A stretch of DNA of 64,000 nt, from NCBI GenBank assembly GCA_036186865.1, contig AP025065.1, positions 6,360,771 through 6,424,770 of the forward strand, in the 5' to 3' direction. The notes beneath the pieces are model-generated. The model was not told the origin of the DNA, ran no database searches, and saw only the letters and a list, made by a program, of their open reading frames with translations. The DNA is from Eustoma russellianum (Eukaryota; Streptophyta; Magnoliopsida; Gentianales; Gentianaceae). Both the position numbers and the translations under genes were made by a program. Below are positions 1 through 10,696 of the stretch, piece by piece (positions within the stretch are counted from its first letter, which is position 1; every line of letters starts with the position of its first letter).

Positions 1-1690
1 GTTTCTTTACATGTTTATACGACACATAATTATATCTTGTATGATATGAAGAAGAAGGACGATGAGATGAAGTAGGGTGTGACTAGGCGTCCTTTTAGGT
101 GCTACATTTGCATATGTTTTCTTAGACAAAGATAGAATGAATTTAGTGATTTATTTTGTGTTTTGTTTTTCTCAACGTATCCTAATCCGGTTTTGTCACT
201 TTCATGCTTTTGTGAGGAGATGATGCAATCTAGCATGTTTGTGCCCGTATCAAACTATTTCACCATTTTTTTCTAAATCCACATCTCTTGATTTCAAATT
301 TAAAATCTCGGATTTCTTTTTATTATTCTCCGTTTTCAAAGATGAAATTTCATACTTTAATGAATTTATCATGCAAGACGACTCTTCTTTTGAATCGTTT
401 AATTTAGATACAAGATTCGAGTTAGAAGATTCTAACACTTTCTTATCTTCAATTAAACTTTTCTTTTCTTTTGCAAGAGCCTTAGAAAACTTATGCAAAT
501 CAATATATTGACAAAATAAATCATCATAAGAAGGCTCGGAATCTGAATCAGAGTCAGAAGATACCTCATTTGAAGCCTTGGATGCAAAGCATACTTGTGC
601 CGATTCTTCTTCGGTTCCTTTAGTCTCAGAATCAGATGAGTCACTCCATGTGGAGGCTTTGAAGGTTCTTCTCCTTTGTTTAGGTTCTGAGACGAGTCTA
701 GTTTTGTTTCAGTCCTTGTCACGGTTTTTGTTTGTTTGTCCTTGTTCGGGCAGTAATATGACAGGTGTCCAAGTTTCTCACATTCATAGCACTTTATGTC
801 CTCATTATTTTTATTTATATGATTCTTAGATGAAGTGTGCTTAGGTTTGTTTTTAATCGATTTTCTCATGATCTTTCCTAATCTTTTAGCCAACGTGATT
901 AGATCTTCCTCATCGGAATTTATGTCACTATCATCTACGCGATCATAAGAAGTAGATACGTATTCATTTGATTTAAACGCTATAACCTTATCTTGTTTAG
1001 AAGTAGATTCAGAATTTCTTAAAGTGAGTTTGTTTTCATATACCTTTAATGATTCGATCAATTCCTCCATTTTTGTCGATTTTGTTTCTTTACTTTCCTC
1101 AATCACCGTGACTTTGGGGTCCCATTCAGATGGGAGACTTCTTTGCACCTTTTGTATTTTTTCCAGTGTAGAAAAAGCTTTTCCAAGAGACTCAAGAGAA
1201 TTAGAGATGTTAGTCAAGCGTAAGTCCATTTCAACAATAAATTTGTTTGGCAATAATTTAAAAGACTCAAGAGTGGACATAAGCATGTTTATTTTAGAAT
1301 CTTTAACTTGACTAGTCCCTTCGTGTTTCATTTCAAGAATTCTCCACATCTCTTGGCACTAGAGCGATTTGACACATAACTCGATTCACTTTTACTCAAC
1401 CCATTTAAATGAAGTTGCATGGCTCCAACATTTATATTCAATTTCTTTTTGTCATCACTAGTATATTCTTGTTTCGGTTTTACGACCTCTAGTGTGACAC
1501 CATCAACAGTAGATAACTTAGAAGGGATAAAAGGACCATCTTCTATAATGGACCATAGGTCTATATCACTGGTCACTGGTCATAAAGGTTTCGTTCCAAG
1601 TTTCCAATGTATAAAAGACTCACCATCGAAAAGAGGAGGCCTTAAGGTTGGCATTCCTTCTTGCTCGGTTTTATAGCTAGTGGTTGTCAT
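1..1690 (-). pseudogene. gag: Copia gag polyprotein (Sirevirus type), broken, 3' end off the window
   Basis: Capsid-like Gag of a Sirevirus-type Copia element. It would package element RNA in cytoplasmic particles. Reading leftward, the start methionine at about 1690 begins MTTTSYKTEQEG, followed by LFDGESFIHWKL and DIDLWSIIEDGPF, typical of the N-terminal Copia gag/UBN2 region. A zinc knuckle CYECEKLGHLSYYC (CX2CX4HX4C, all ligands present) lies near 780. Beyond it an Asp/Ser-rich stretch leads into a coiled-coil-like segment (about 250-500), and homology to the other copy continues to base 1. At least two frame changes (about 1580 and 1340-1350) and a stop break it. The copy at 48559-50328 aligns throughout. 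Non-functional as read. Confidence 0.85.
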
Positions 1691-1732
1691 CTCACTAAGA
1701 TAGTTGGATCTCCTTGTTGTGAGTGTGCCTGT

Positions 1733-1744
1733 GTTCTGATACCA
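1733..1744 (-). other. Primer binding site (tRNA-iMet type)
   Basis: On the minus strand this reads TGGTATCAGAAC, two bases downstream of the inner LTR end. It matches the 3' end of plant initiator tRNA-Met used for minus-strand priming by Copia elements. Confidence 0.75.
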
Positions 1745-1746
1745 CT

Positions 1747-2987
1747 TATAGGACCTGTATAGTACCACTAGAAGAAGGATTGAATAGTGGGTGCAGAAAA
1801 TTTGGTTTTTAAAAACTTTTGAACCAAAAACCTCACTTCTGAAAATATTTTCTATTTTCAGATTCTGATTTGAAATGATTTAAAGAACTAGTTAAAGACC
1901 TCCAAAAAGTATGAAATTTGCTGAGATTATACTCTCAGATGTTCTGAGTATCTCATAAAAGTTTCAAATTAAAATTCAAGTCCTAACCCTTTAAAAATAC
2001 GTTTTTGATCAGATTGCGCAAATCTGCCAAGAACAGTACTCTTATTTGGAAAACTTTATTCCGATTAATTTGTGACTCCAAATGGTCTGAAAATTTAATG
2101 ACAAGAGCCTCAATATATGTATTTCAATGGATTGAAACAGTTTTCCAAAATTTCTTTGGGAAGTATATCAATCACGTTGATGTTCTCAACCTTTACAACT
2201 CTGAAAATCAGATTGCACTAGTCTCATAGCTATTCAAGTTTGATTGAATTATACTTATCCAAATGAGCTGAAACTTGCGCCAGATGAAAACTAAGAGGTG
2301 TGGCTATATTTCTGTAAAAATTTACGGTTTTTGAAACTTGTTTACTATTTGTTATGTTGTGACAAAATTGATGCATAATGCTCGAAACTGAAAGTAAAGT
2401 ACAATATAGTAAAGACACCAAGGATTTTATACTGGTTCGGTTAAATCAACCTACTCCAGTCTTTGAGGACTCCTTCCTCGGTTATCAATAAACACCAAAA
2501 ACACCTTACCACAAGGGTGACTAGAGTTACACATAATGTACACAAGATAAAGTAGATATTCAGCTGTAATGGCTGATTAAGAGGCGCCTCCATGTGCTAA
2601 AAAATTGAATTTGAAATCTCCATAAATTTGGCCTAATTTGTGGGTGATTTGTGTGTACCAACATGAAATGCTTTAGTGTCAGATTTGAACATGTGAGACA
2701 CGAAATTTTTGGCTATTTTTGAATTATATGGGCTGGCCATCTTTATATGGCAAGTACGTGACACGTCGGTGAAGTTTCGGTAGTCACCCGATACGACAAT
2801 TTTTGGTTTATAACCTTGTAATGTGTCGTTATAATTTTGTCATCACCATGACTTATATCATATGATATAAGACCTGAATATACTCATAAATATGAGGTGT
2901 ATATAGTGGTGTGACGCTGACGTACGTTTTTAATATATATAACGTGTCGGAAGTACGTCGGAATATATGTGTATTGTGCCCTTTTAG

Positions 2988-3059
<72 letters not shown>

Positions 3060-3424
3060 GTATAAATGGCGTGTAGATGGAATGAATAAGGAGACTTTCC
3101 ATTTTCAATTTTGTTGCCATCAAGCTTTCTCCAAATATGTCTTCATTTAATGAACTAGTTACTTCATTAACTTAAGCATTTTACTTAATGAACTAGTTTA
3201 GTTCATTAATTGTGGCACCTGAAAATAGTTCAAAGACAACAAATGTTCGCCATATGATGTAAGTTTTAACGCCTCATGGCTGGTTAGTATGGCAACAATA
3301 TATATAAAGTATATGAGGCATGTATATCATAAAAACGTGTCAAATAATAATTTTGTCATGCATTTCGTAAACTCGTACTACTTAAATCATGCATTTATAA
3401 ATCATTCAAAAAAATTTCTCAACA
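1747..3424 (-). repeat. 5' LTR of the minus-strand Sirevirus-like element
   Basis: About 1.68 kb, reading TGTTGAGA at the outer end and a slightly decayed TATA instead of TACA at the inner end. It shares ordered landmarks with the LTRs at 45671-48502 and 53860-56728: AATGAACTA/TAGTTCATT palindromes (3145-3215), an (AT)n tract, the 18-bp palindrome TTATATCATATGATATAA (2853-2870), and the pre-primer-site segment. It is shorter than those 2.8-kb LTRs, so part of the U3/R region has been deleted or never existed here. Confidence 0.8.
2990..3055. repeat. (AT)n microsatellite inside LTR
   Basis: Roughly 32 AT units without interruption. The same site in the two LTRs of the 45671-56728 element carries about 5 units (46041-46051) and about 26 units (54232-54284). 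Short open frames that cross it are artefacts of the repeat. Confidence 0.95.
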
Positions 3425-6371
3425 AGATGGTGGAACAATGCATTTTGGCAATGGTAGATCCAAAATCTTTGGACATGGAGAAATTGGTAATGTTTCTTTC
3501 ACTATTAATAATGTATTATATGTAAAGGGTTTAAATATAATTTGATAAGTGTTAGCCAACTATGTTATGCTAATTTTCAAGTTGAATTTGTGAAAAGAAA
3601 TTGCATTGTGAAAAAGAATGATAAGATTGTTTTTGAGACTATAAGAAAAAATGATGTTTATAAATTTCTCATACATGATTTGATATCACAAAATATTTCT
3701 TGCCTAGTTGTCAAAAATGATTTGACTCAACTATGGCATAAACGACTTGGACATATTAGTTTTAAAAATTTCAAAGAGATTTGCAAAAATCAAAAGGTTT
3801 AAGGTTTTCTAAATTAAATTTCGAAAACCATGGGTTATATGACACTTGTCAAAAGGCAAAGCTTGTTAAAACAAGTTTCACGCCCAAAAGTGAAATCTCC
3901 ACTACTAAACCTATACAATTGCTTCATATGGATTTGTATGGGGATATTGGTACCGCAAGTATAGGTGAAAAACATTACACCTTTGTGGTGGTAGACGACT
4001 TCTCTAGGTACACTTGTGTACTGTTTTTAGCTAAAAAGAATGATGCATGCCAAGAGTTTATAAAACTTTGTAGGAGATTAGAAAATCAAAAAGAAGACAC
4101 AATTAAGGAAATTAGAAGTGATAGAGGTGGTGAGTTTGATGGTGAGTTTCAAGAATTTTGTGTATCCAAAGGGTATGGACACAATTTCTTGGCTCCAAGA
4201 ACTCCTCAACAAAATGGTGTTGCGGAAAGGAAAAATAGAACACTTCAAGAAATGAGTAGAGCCATGCTAAATGAATTCGAGTTACCCAAGTATTTTTAGA
4301 CAGAAGCGGTAAACACCGCTTGTCATGTAATCAATAGAGTTTATTTGAGACCATCTCTCAAAAAGACTCATTATGAGCTTTAGAAAGATAGAGTATCAAA
4401 TATTGGTTATTTCAAGGTATTTGGTTGTAAGTGTTTTATACTTAACACCAAAGATAACTTGGATAAACTCGATTTCAAAGCGGGTGAAGGAATCTTTATG
4501 GGATATGCTCAAAATAGCAAGACATTTAGAGTATATAACAAAAAAATTATAAAATTTGAAGAGTCAATTCATGTAAAATTTAGTGAACTCCTTGAGGATT
4601 AACCATGCATAAATGATGATGATGATGAGTAGGAAATAATTGAAGTAAGTCATATAGAAAAATTTGAGAATCCAAAAAGAAATATTGTCATTGACCTTAG
4701 GATTGATCCACTTGAACCTAAGGTGGAAGATAAAGAAGTGAGAGGACATACCTCGAATTTGCCGGATTCATATAAGTTTAAGAAAGATTATCCAAAAGAA
4801 TTAATACTAGGTGAAACAAGTCAAGGCATAATGACAAGGATAAAATTTAATGATAATGCCTTTATTTCACAAGTTGAGTCTAAAAATATAAAAGAGGCAA
4901 TAAATGATGAAGATTGGGTTTTACCCATGCATGAACAGCTAAATCAATTTGAAAGAAGTGATGTTTGGGAATTAGTGTCCAAACCTAGTGATCACCCTGT
5001 AATTGGTACTAAATGGGTATTTATAAAAAAAATGGATGATAAAGAAAACATCACTAGAAACAAAGCCAGATTAGTATCTCAAGGATATAGACAAGAAGAA
5101 GGCATAGACTATGATGAGACCTTTGCCCCCGTAGCTAGGTTAGAAGCTATTAAGATGTTATTCGCATATGCATGCTATAAGGATTTCAAACTATATCAAA
5201 TGGATATGAAATATGCATTCTTGAATGGAATAATTCAAGAAGAGGTGTATGTAGCTCAACCATCGGGGTTTGAAAATCATGATTATCTAAATCATGTATT
5301 TAAACTCAAAAAGGCTCTTTATGGACTTATACAAGACCCTAGGACATGGTATGAAAGATTAACTCCTACTTGAAAATGAGTTCTTTTCATTAAAGAACAA
5401 GGAAATCATCAATTGCTTGTTCAAATTTATATAGATGATATTACATTTGGTGCTACTAATAATTCTCTTTGTGAGCATGTTGAAAAATTGATCGAAGGAG
5501 AATTTGAGATGAGCATGATGGGTGAACTCAATTACTTCCTTGGTCTTCAAATCAAGCAAACTCAAGATAGAGTATACGTATCTCAAACAAAGTACACAGA
5601 GGATTTACTTAAGAAATACAATTTTGAGAATGGAAGAAGTGTGAGCACACCAATGAGCACAAGTACAAAGCTTGACAAAGATGAAAAAGGAAAGCCTGTT
5701 GAGGTAACCAAATATAGGGGTATGATTGGTATTTTATTTTATTTAACCTCTAGTAGACCGGATATTTGCATGATGTGTGTTTATGTGCTAGATTTCGAAG
5801 TATTTCCTAAGGAATCACATCTAGTTCCTATTAAACGTATCTTTAGGTATTTGAAAGGAACCTTGAATTTTGGGTTACTTTATCCCAAAAATGGTTGTTT
5901 TGATTTAGGAGAGTATAGTGACTCCAACTACGCCGGAAACCTAGTCGATAGAAAAAGCACCTCGATACATGTCGATTCCTAGGAGATTGCTTAGTTTCTT
6001 GGTTCTCCAAGAAACAAAATAGTTTGTCACTTTCAACGGCGGAATCTGAATATGTATCGGCCGCTTCGTGTTGTGCACAATTACTTTGGATGATCAACAC
6101 CTTAAATGATTACAATGTTAAGTTTGATAAAGTCCCCATCTTATGTGACAACACATAAGCCATAAATATAGCACAAAACTCGGTTCACCATAGTAGAACC
6201 AAACATATTAAAGTGAGGCATCACTTTATAAGGGCTTGCATTCAAAAAGGATTGGTACGCGTTGAATTTGTTCCAACCAATGATCAACTAGCGGATATAT
6301 TTACCAAATCCCTTCCTACTGAGACAGTCGAGTCCATTAGAACAAGATTAGGGATGATAAACACTGTTTAG
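3425..6371 (+). pseudogene. pol: Copia pol (protease tail, integrase, RT, RNase H), degenerate
   Basis: Pol polyprotein remnant for cleavage, integration and reverse transcription. It opens inside the protease/pre-integrase linker (GGTMHFGNGRSKIFGHGEIG). The GAG-pre-integrase motif LWHKRLGHISFKNF lies near 3730. Integrase (about 3900-4300) keeps LLHMDLYGD, IRSDRGGEFDGEF and NGVAERKNRTLQ, so the DD(35)E residues can be seen. RT (about 4870-5600) has GTKWVF, NKARLVSQGYRQEEGIDYDETF and the catalytic box YIDD near 5430. RNase H (about 5880-6371) ends GMINTV-stop. Stops and frame changes occur near 3545, 3802, 4299, 4380, 4600, 5373 and 5982, so it cannot make a full protein. Related in sequence to the pol at 50542-53635 but clearly a different lineage. 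Confidence 0.88.
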
Positions 6372-6730
6372 AGAGTTAAAATGACAAATTTCAAAAAGAG
6401 GCATACATGGACCTGTCCATGTATTGAAATAAGAGATCCCTGTACGTCGATCTCTGACATCGATCAATCGATGTATGTCGATCGATCGACGTGATCGATT
6501 TCTGCAACATTAATTCCAGTCAGAAACGTGTTTTCTTCATTTCCTGTCTACAAAAATCGGTCGAAGCCATCTCAGCTCTCAGCACTCTCTTCTCCAAAAT
6601 TCATACCATCTCAGAATCATGCTATACAATCCAAAATTTACCCTATTTACACTTGATTCTTGCTTTCATCATCAAATCTCTCTATCCTTTTCTAGAAAAT
6701 CATCCTTCTCAAGCCCTAATTTTCTTCAAA
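6372..6730 (+). promoter_or_regulatory. Inter-ORF leader with CGATCGATCG palindromes and UTR-like tract
   Basis: No coding domain. 6440-6500 holds nested palindromes built on ATCGAT/CGATCGATCG, including GTCGATCGATCGAC. 6505-6730 is C/T-rich with CTCTC and CTTCTC runs and looks like a plant 5' UTR leading to the ATG at 6731. Inference: this segment may supply the leader or splice acceptor for a subgenomic RNA of the envelope-like ORF. Confidence 0.45.
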
Positions 6731-8051
6731 ATGTCAACAAGAAGCAAAAACACTACAAAAAGGACAAGAGCCACTAGAAGTGAAGAAGAAGGTTCAAACA
6801 ATCCTCCCCATGAAAAATCCGGTCAATCTCAAGCAAGAACTCAACCTAGAAGAAAACAATCCATGGATCTAAGTCAAGCCCAAGTGTTGGCCGAAATAAT
6901 GAGTGGCTTGAATTTCTCAAATTTTCCATGGATCAAGACTAGGGAAGCCAAAGATGATTTGAAGGAACCATACCAACCCAGACATGTGAGGTATATTACT
7001 AGACACTCTCAAATGTTATATGACAAGTGGGAAAGAGAAGAACGGGCAACTATCCCACTCAAATTGCTTAGAATCAATGACATTCTAAGCAATAATGAGT
7101 TAAGCCCTATCATTGAATGGTTGGATGTCAAATAATAGAGAAATGTTTGGCTTGAAAGGGAAATGAACAACATGTCCACTAGATACACTAGACTTTTCTA
7201 TGCTTGGGTCCAACACATTAATGATCTTCCTTTAGCTTTCCATACTATCATTGATGGAAATCATGTTGAATGGAATGTTGGAAATATTGTGAGTTGATTG
7301 GAGTACCAAATGAAGGGTTCTTTGAGTTTGATATGTGGAAGTGGGATACGGCACGATGGAAAGTCATTGAGGATGAAGTGAAAATGTTCCTAGGTTATAA
7401 CCCAACCAAGAACACTAATGACATGCCCTTGGTATACCGAACCCTCCTTGCCATAGTTACCTTTTGTATAAATGGCAAGTTTGCTAAAGGGCCTAGCGAT
7501 TTGGATTTCTATATTGCCTACTGCATAGCCAACCGTGAGAGAGTAAACTTTGGAGAGCTTTTTATGACGAATGTGATTGAGCTACAACGAAGTAAAACAA
7601 AGCTCTCTCCTATTGTAATCTTATCTATCGGATGCTTGTGAAGTCGGGGATATATGTAGACGACACAGGACTTGACCACATCACACATAAGGATTTTTAT
7701 GATAAGGTCAACATCCAACAAGTGCTAAAGGCTAGAAAAGAAGCTATGAAAGTCCAGGCACAAGAAGAAGAAGTGGTTGAAGACGTGGGCGCTCCGGAAA
7801 AGGCACATATTCCCGTGCCTGATACTCAAGAAGAACCTAGTGGCTTGAGCTCAAATGTTCCGGAACTCTAAGTTCAAGTTACTAGTCTCCAACAGGAGGT
7901 CGGTAAGCTACGAGGCAAACTAATAATGCACGAGTCAAGGTTTGCCGAGCTCAAAGCAAAAATGAAGGCGTGCACCCTAGAATCACATTTTCATCCGATG
8001 AAAACTAGGACTCTTCTTTATAGTTCATTCCCTGATTACCCCTATGTTTAG
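6731..8051 (+). pseudogene. Sirevirus envelope-like / 'putative plant transposon protein' ORF, broken
   Basis: Third ORF located between pol and the 3' LTR. The start MSTRSKNTTKRTRATRSEEE gives a basic, Ser/Glu-rich, disordered N-terminus (residues 1-60). A central block follows with RHVRYITRHSQMLYDKWERE, GFFEFDMWKWDTARW, VYRTLLAIVTFCINGKF, LDFYIAYCIANRERVNFGEL and LSPIVILSIGCL. This resembles the plant 'putative transposon protein' domain found in envelope-like ORFs of Sireviruses and in many plant ORFs. The C-terminus contains VTSLQQEVGKLRGKL, a short coiled coil (about 7872-7970). Breaks: stops at about 7133-7138, frame change at about 7285 and about 7635, stop at 7869. No signal peptide or transmembrane helix is obvious, so 'envelope' is a positional name. 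Function unknown. Confidence 0.65.
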
Positions 8052-8569
8052 ATTAAGGCTTAGACTTTATTGGCTTATGTATTTGCTAAACTTGGTTGTG
8101 TTTCAAAGTTTTAATGATGCATTATGTTTCTATTTGATATTTGTTTATTTTGATGCTTTCAAAAGGGGAGAAAGAAGTATATTTGCTTGATATGAATACA
8201 TGATTGCTTGCATATTGGTCTTATTGAAAAGTGTATTGCTTGCTTGCTTGATATTAATCTTGATGAGTTTGATGGCTTTGATTTAATCTTGATAATGGCT
8301 AGTGAAAAGAGAAATTTTGGTAATTGATGCATGTTTGATTGAGGGAGAGAATTGTGATGCATAATTGGTTGAGGGGTAGCATTTTGATATTTTCAACATA
8401 GTCATTGAATTTGAGAAGATCATGCTCACATGTGTCATTAAGGAAAGTATAAAATGCATACACTAAGAGGGAGATTGAGAATTTCAAGTTTGAAACACTT
8501 AGCTAGTTCAAATGTAAATTTTCAAACATCTTTTAAATCTTGGTTTTGAAATCATCAAAAAGGGGAGAT
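8052..8569 (+). other. 3' untranslated stretch with repeated polypurine tracts
   Basis: A-T rich spacer without coding signs. Polypurine-tract-like strings recur: AAAAGGGGAGAAAG at 8160-8174, GAGGGAGAGAA near 8340, AAGAGGGAGA near 8465, and AAAAAGGGGAGA at 8557-8568. The last one abuts the LTR and is the likely plus-strand primer. Multiple PPT copies are typical of Sireviruses. Confidence 0.65.
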
Positions 8570-9596
8570 TGTTGGGATATGAAATTTTTGATGATGTTAA
8601 AAGATGTTTTGAATGGGTTAAAATGAAAATTCACACTGGGAGTTTGAAGCAAAATGAGAAAAACAAACTGTGAGACATCAATCTCTCACATAGATCGATT
8701 GATGTATACATAAGTCTCTCAGGAAGAGACATGGATCGATCCATGTTGAGATTGGTTATGTTTGGAACTTTCTGTCCAACGTCGATTTCTCAGCCTGAAG
8801 GACATTGATCGATCTATATCACGTGAGTCTATCAGGAAGAGACGTTGATTGATCGATGCCAGGCAATTTGAAATCTAGAAAGTTTCTGGAAAAGACATCG
8901 ATCTCTCATACCAGGGGACACTTCTCCTGTAAACGTTGTGAACTTCTCCTATAAATGGATGAAGCTTGGATGAGCAAATACACACTTTCACCATCACCAA
9001 GCTTCATTAGTCATTGTTTTATATTTCTCTCGTATTTGTAAAAGTGCGTAAATCTTGTTAAGCCTTTCTTTGTTCTTCATTATTGTATATTGAGAGATAG
9101 AGAGTCTAACACAAGAGGAACCATAAATATTTAATCTCTTGCTTGTGTTTTAAACTAGTGACAAAGTGTGAACCACACTACTTCCTTCAACCCACTATGA
9201 GATAGTACTATAAGAGAACTTTGTTGAAGTTGTGAGTTAGCAAGAAGTTGTTCTTGCTTAGAGCTGTAGTTGCTGTAGTTGCACAAAGGTATTTTGTGCA
9301 AGAAGTTGTTGTTGTTGTTGCTTACACTAAGGTGTTAGTGTAAGTATTGTTGTGGTTGTTCTTATTAGCTTTAATAAGAAGAGTAGTTATTGAAAATCCA
9401 CTTTGGCAACAAAGTGGTAGTGGAGTAGAATCATTTACGATTCGAACCACTATGTATCCAGTGTACTCATTCATTGTTTCTCATCTCCCATTCTTGCTTT
9501 GATTTTGAATTCCATTTGAGTTGAGCCACACAAGAAAATTTCGCAAAATTGCCAAACACTCTATTCACCCCTCTAGAATGTGTTACGGACCTAACA
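8570..9596 (+). repeat. 3' LTR of the 3425-9596 element
   Basis: 1027 bp, starts TGTTGGGATATG directly after the polypurine tract and ends GACCTAACA. The first third (8665-8910) is packed with ATCGAT, TCGATCGA and CTCTCA..GAGAG palindromic motifs. A TATA-like CCTATAAATGG at about 8949 could be the promoter. The second half has TTGTTGTTG repeats and the direct-repeat pair CACTTTGGCAACAAAGTGG (about 9400). A diverged homologue lies at 22735-23884. Confidence 0.8.
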
Positions 9597-10072
9597 ATTT
9601 TTCCTTGCGAAAAGACACGTGCGTGTGTGAAGAAAGACCAAAGTTTTTAAACGACAAGCTTGGGCTGCTGGCTGATGCAGGGTATAAAAGTTACGACTGC
9701 AATGGCAGGTTATAAAAGCGTGACATGTAATCAACAGCATGGTATAAAGTTCTGTTATGGGGCCGTGGACCTTTCAGCATGGGGTATAATGTTTCGTTTG
9801 CTGTGGGTTGATCACCCACAGGGTATAAAGTCTCTGCTACGTGAAGAACATAACAAGAAGAAATAAGAAAGTTTGTGAAACGTCACGCATGGTATGTCTG
9901 TAAAAGATGGCATATGCATGGTATGTCACGCATGGTATGTCTGTAAATTTTCGCTAATTTGTCTTGCGTCGTAGATGATGTGTGCTTAATCTGCTTCGAT
10001 GCTTCGTAGTTCTCATAGTAGACTACGGCGGGTGCACTGATACCGATGTCGGTATCGGGCCGGGACGCTACA
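9597..10072 (+). repeat. Probable Ty3/gypsy-type LTR 3' end, truncated
   Basis: Non-coding. It ends GGTATCGGGCCGGGACGCTACA at 10051-10072, very like the 3' end of the solo LTR at 30165-33030 (ACTCGGGACGGGTTGCTACA). Contains five GGTATAAA-like strings between 9679 and 9830 and a repeated CACGCATGGTATGTCTGTAA (about 9884-9905 and 9926-9946). The upstream part is missing, probably because the Sirevirus inserted into it. Superfamily assignment is inference from the terminus only. Confidence 0.4.
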
Positions 10073-10331
10073 CTAATTTGTCGACGATGTTAAAATATCT
10101 ATTGTATGCCTACAAATATTAATCACATACAACAAAATCTCTCATAAATTGTTGGATAAAATTAAAATCACCATATAAATTAATGGTCCGATTAAAACAT
10201 CTTACAAAATAAAAGCTTTATATGTGTAGATAGCATATTATAACTAATTAACGATACTTAATATATATGTTACAGTATCTGAATTAGAAAACATGTTAGT
10301 AGTGGGAAAAATTACCTTTTTTTCCTATGTA
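10073..10331. other. A/T-rich flank, nothing recognised
   Basis: No ORF, no repeat shared with the rest of the window and no motif that I can support. Confidence 0.5.
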
Positions 10332-10450
10332 GTTTGACGAAATACACAACCGATCTTTTTTGTTTGTAAATAAACTTTTACGTTCAATTGGGTTTGGAAT
10401 TAATTTTCCGGGCCAATTTTAAAATTTAGCGTTTAAGGTTTAGTGTTTAC
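10332..10450 (+). repeat. Left arm of imperfect long-range inverted repeat
   Basis: GTTTGACGAAATACAC (10332-10347) is exactly mirrored at 22084-22099. Further matching blocks follow in the same order: TTTGTAAATA, GGTTTGGA, and CCGGNCCA followed by T and A runs. Such paired ends suggest termini of a DNA transposon or a foldback unit that later received two LTR elements. No terminal TSD was found by eye. Confidence 0.45.
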
Positions 10451-10691
10451 ACACAACCGATTTTCGTCAAAATAAACTGAAAGGCCGTCCAAAAAGTCAC
10501 CGGAACACAATTTATTTTATCCAGAATACCTTTATTTTCATCATCTTGTTTTAAGTCCATCCCCTCCAACCTGCTACTCTTCTCTGCCGGCTACCACCTC
10601 TACAACTCCAGCAACTTAAACCAATCTAAACCAATTCAAGAAGATTCATCACTGAAATATCAAGGCTCACAAATCCATACTCACTTGTGAA
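10451..10691. other. Sequence between inverted-repeat arm and the Copia insertion
   Basis: Pyrimidine-rich, no recognisable gene. It continues at 16683 once the 10697-16677 insertion and one TSD copy are removed. Confidence 0.5.
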
Positions 10692-10696
10692 GTAAA

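Larger units (their letters stand above)
1..3424 (-). mobile_element. Sirevirus-like Ty1/Copia element, 5' portion (5' LTR + gag)
   Basis: Minus-strand retrotransposon whose 5' LTR (1747-3424), primer binding site and gag lie in the window. The rest runs off the left edge. It is the same family as the full-length plus element at 45671-56728: LTR features, primer site and gag match that copy in order, in reverse complement. The outer LTR end (reads TGTTGAGA on the minus strand) stops exactly at 3424, and position 3425 starts a different Copia reading frame in mid-protein. The element therefore seems to have inserted into the 3425-9596 element. The second TSD copy would lie left of the window. 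Confidence 0.85.
3425..9596 (+). mobile_element. Sirevirus-like Copia with envelope-like ORF, 5' truncated
   Basis: Plus-strand element in the order protease remnant, GAG-pre-integrase, integrase, RT, RNase H (3425-6371), leader with palindromes (6372-6730), envelope-like ORF (6731-8051), repeated polypurine tracts, 3' LTR (8570-9596). An extra ORF between pol and the 3' LTR, several polypurine tracts and palindrome-rich LTRs are described hallmarks of Sireviruses. Its 5' half is missing because the minus-strand element ends at 3424 inside its protease/pre-integrase region. Confidence 0.85.

Noticed and set aside
2884..3150. Open frames of about 79 codons on both strands over the AT tract
   Set aside because: They arise from the IY-repeat translation of an (AT)n microsatellite; no start context or homology.
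6731..8051. Third ORF as a true viral envelope glycoprotein
   Set aside because: No signal peptide, transmembrane segment or glycoprotein-like cysteine pattern is visible; only its position suggests 'envelope'.
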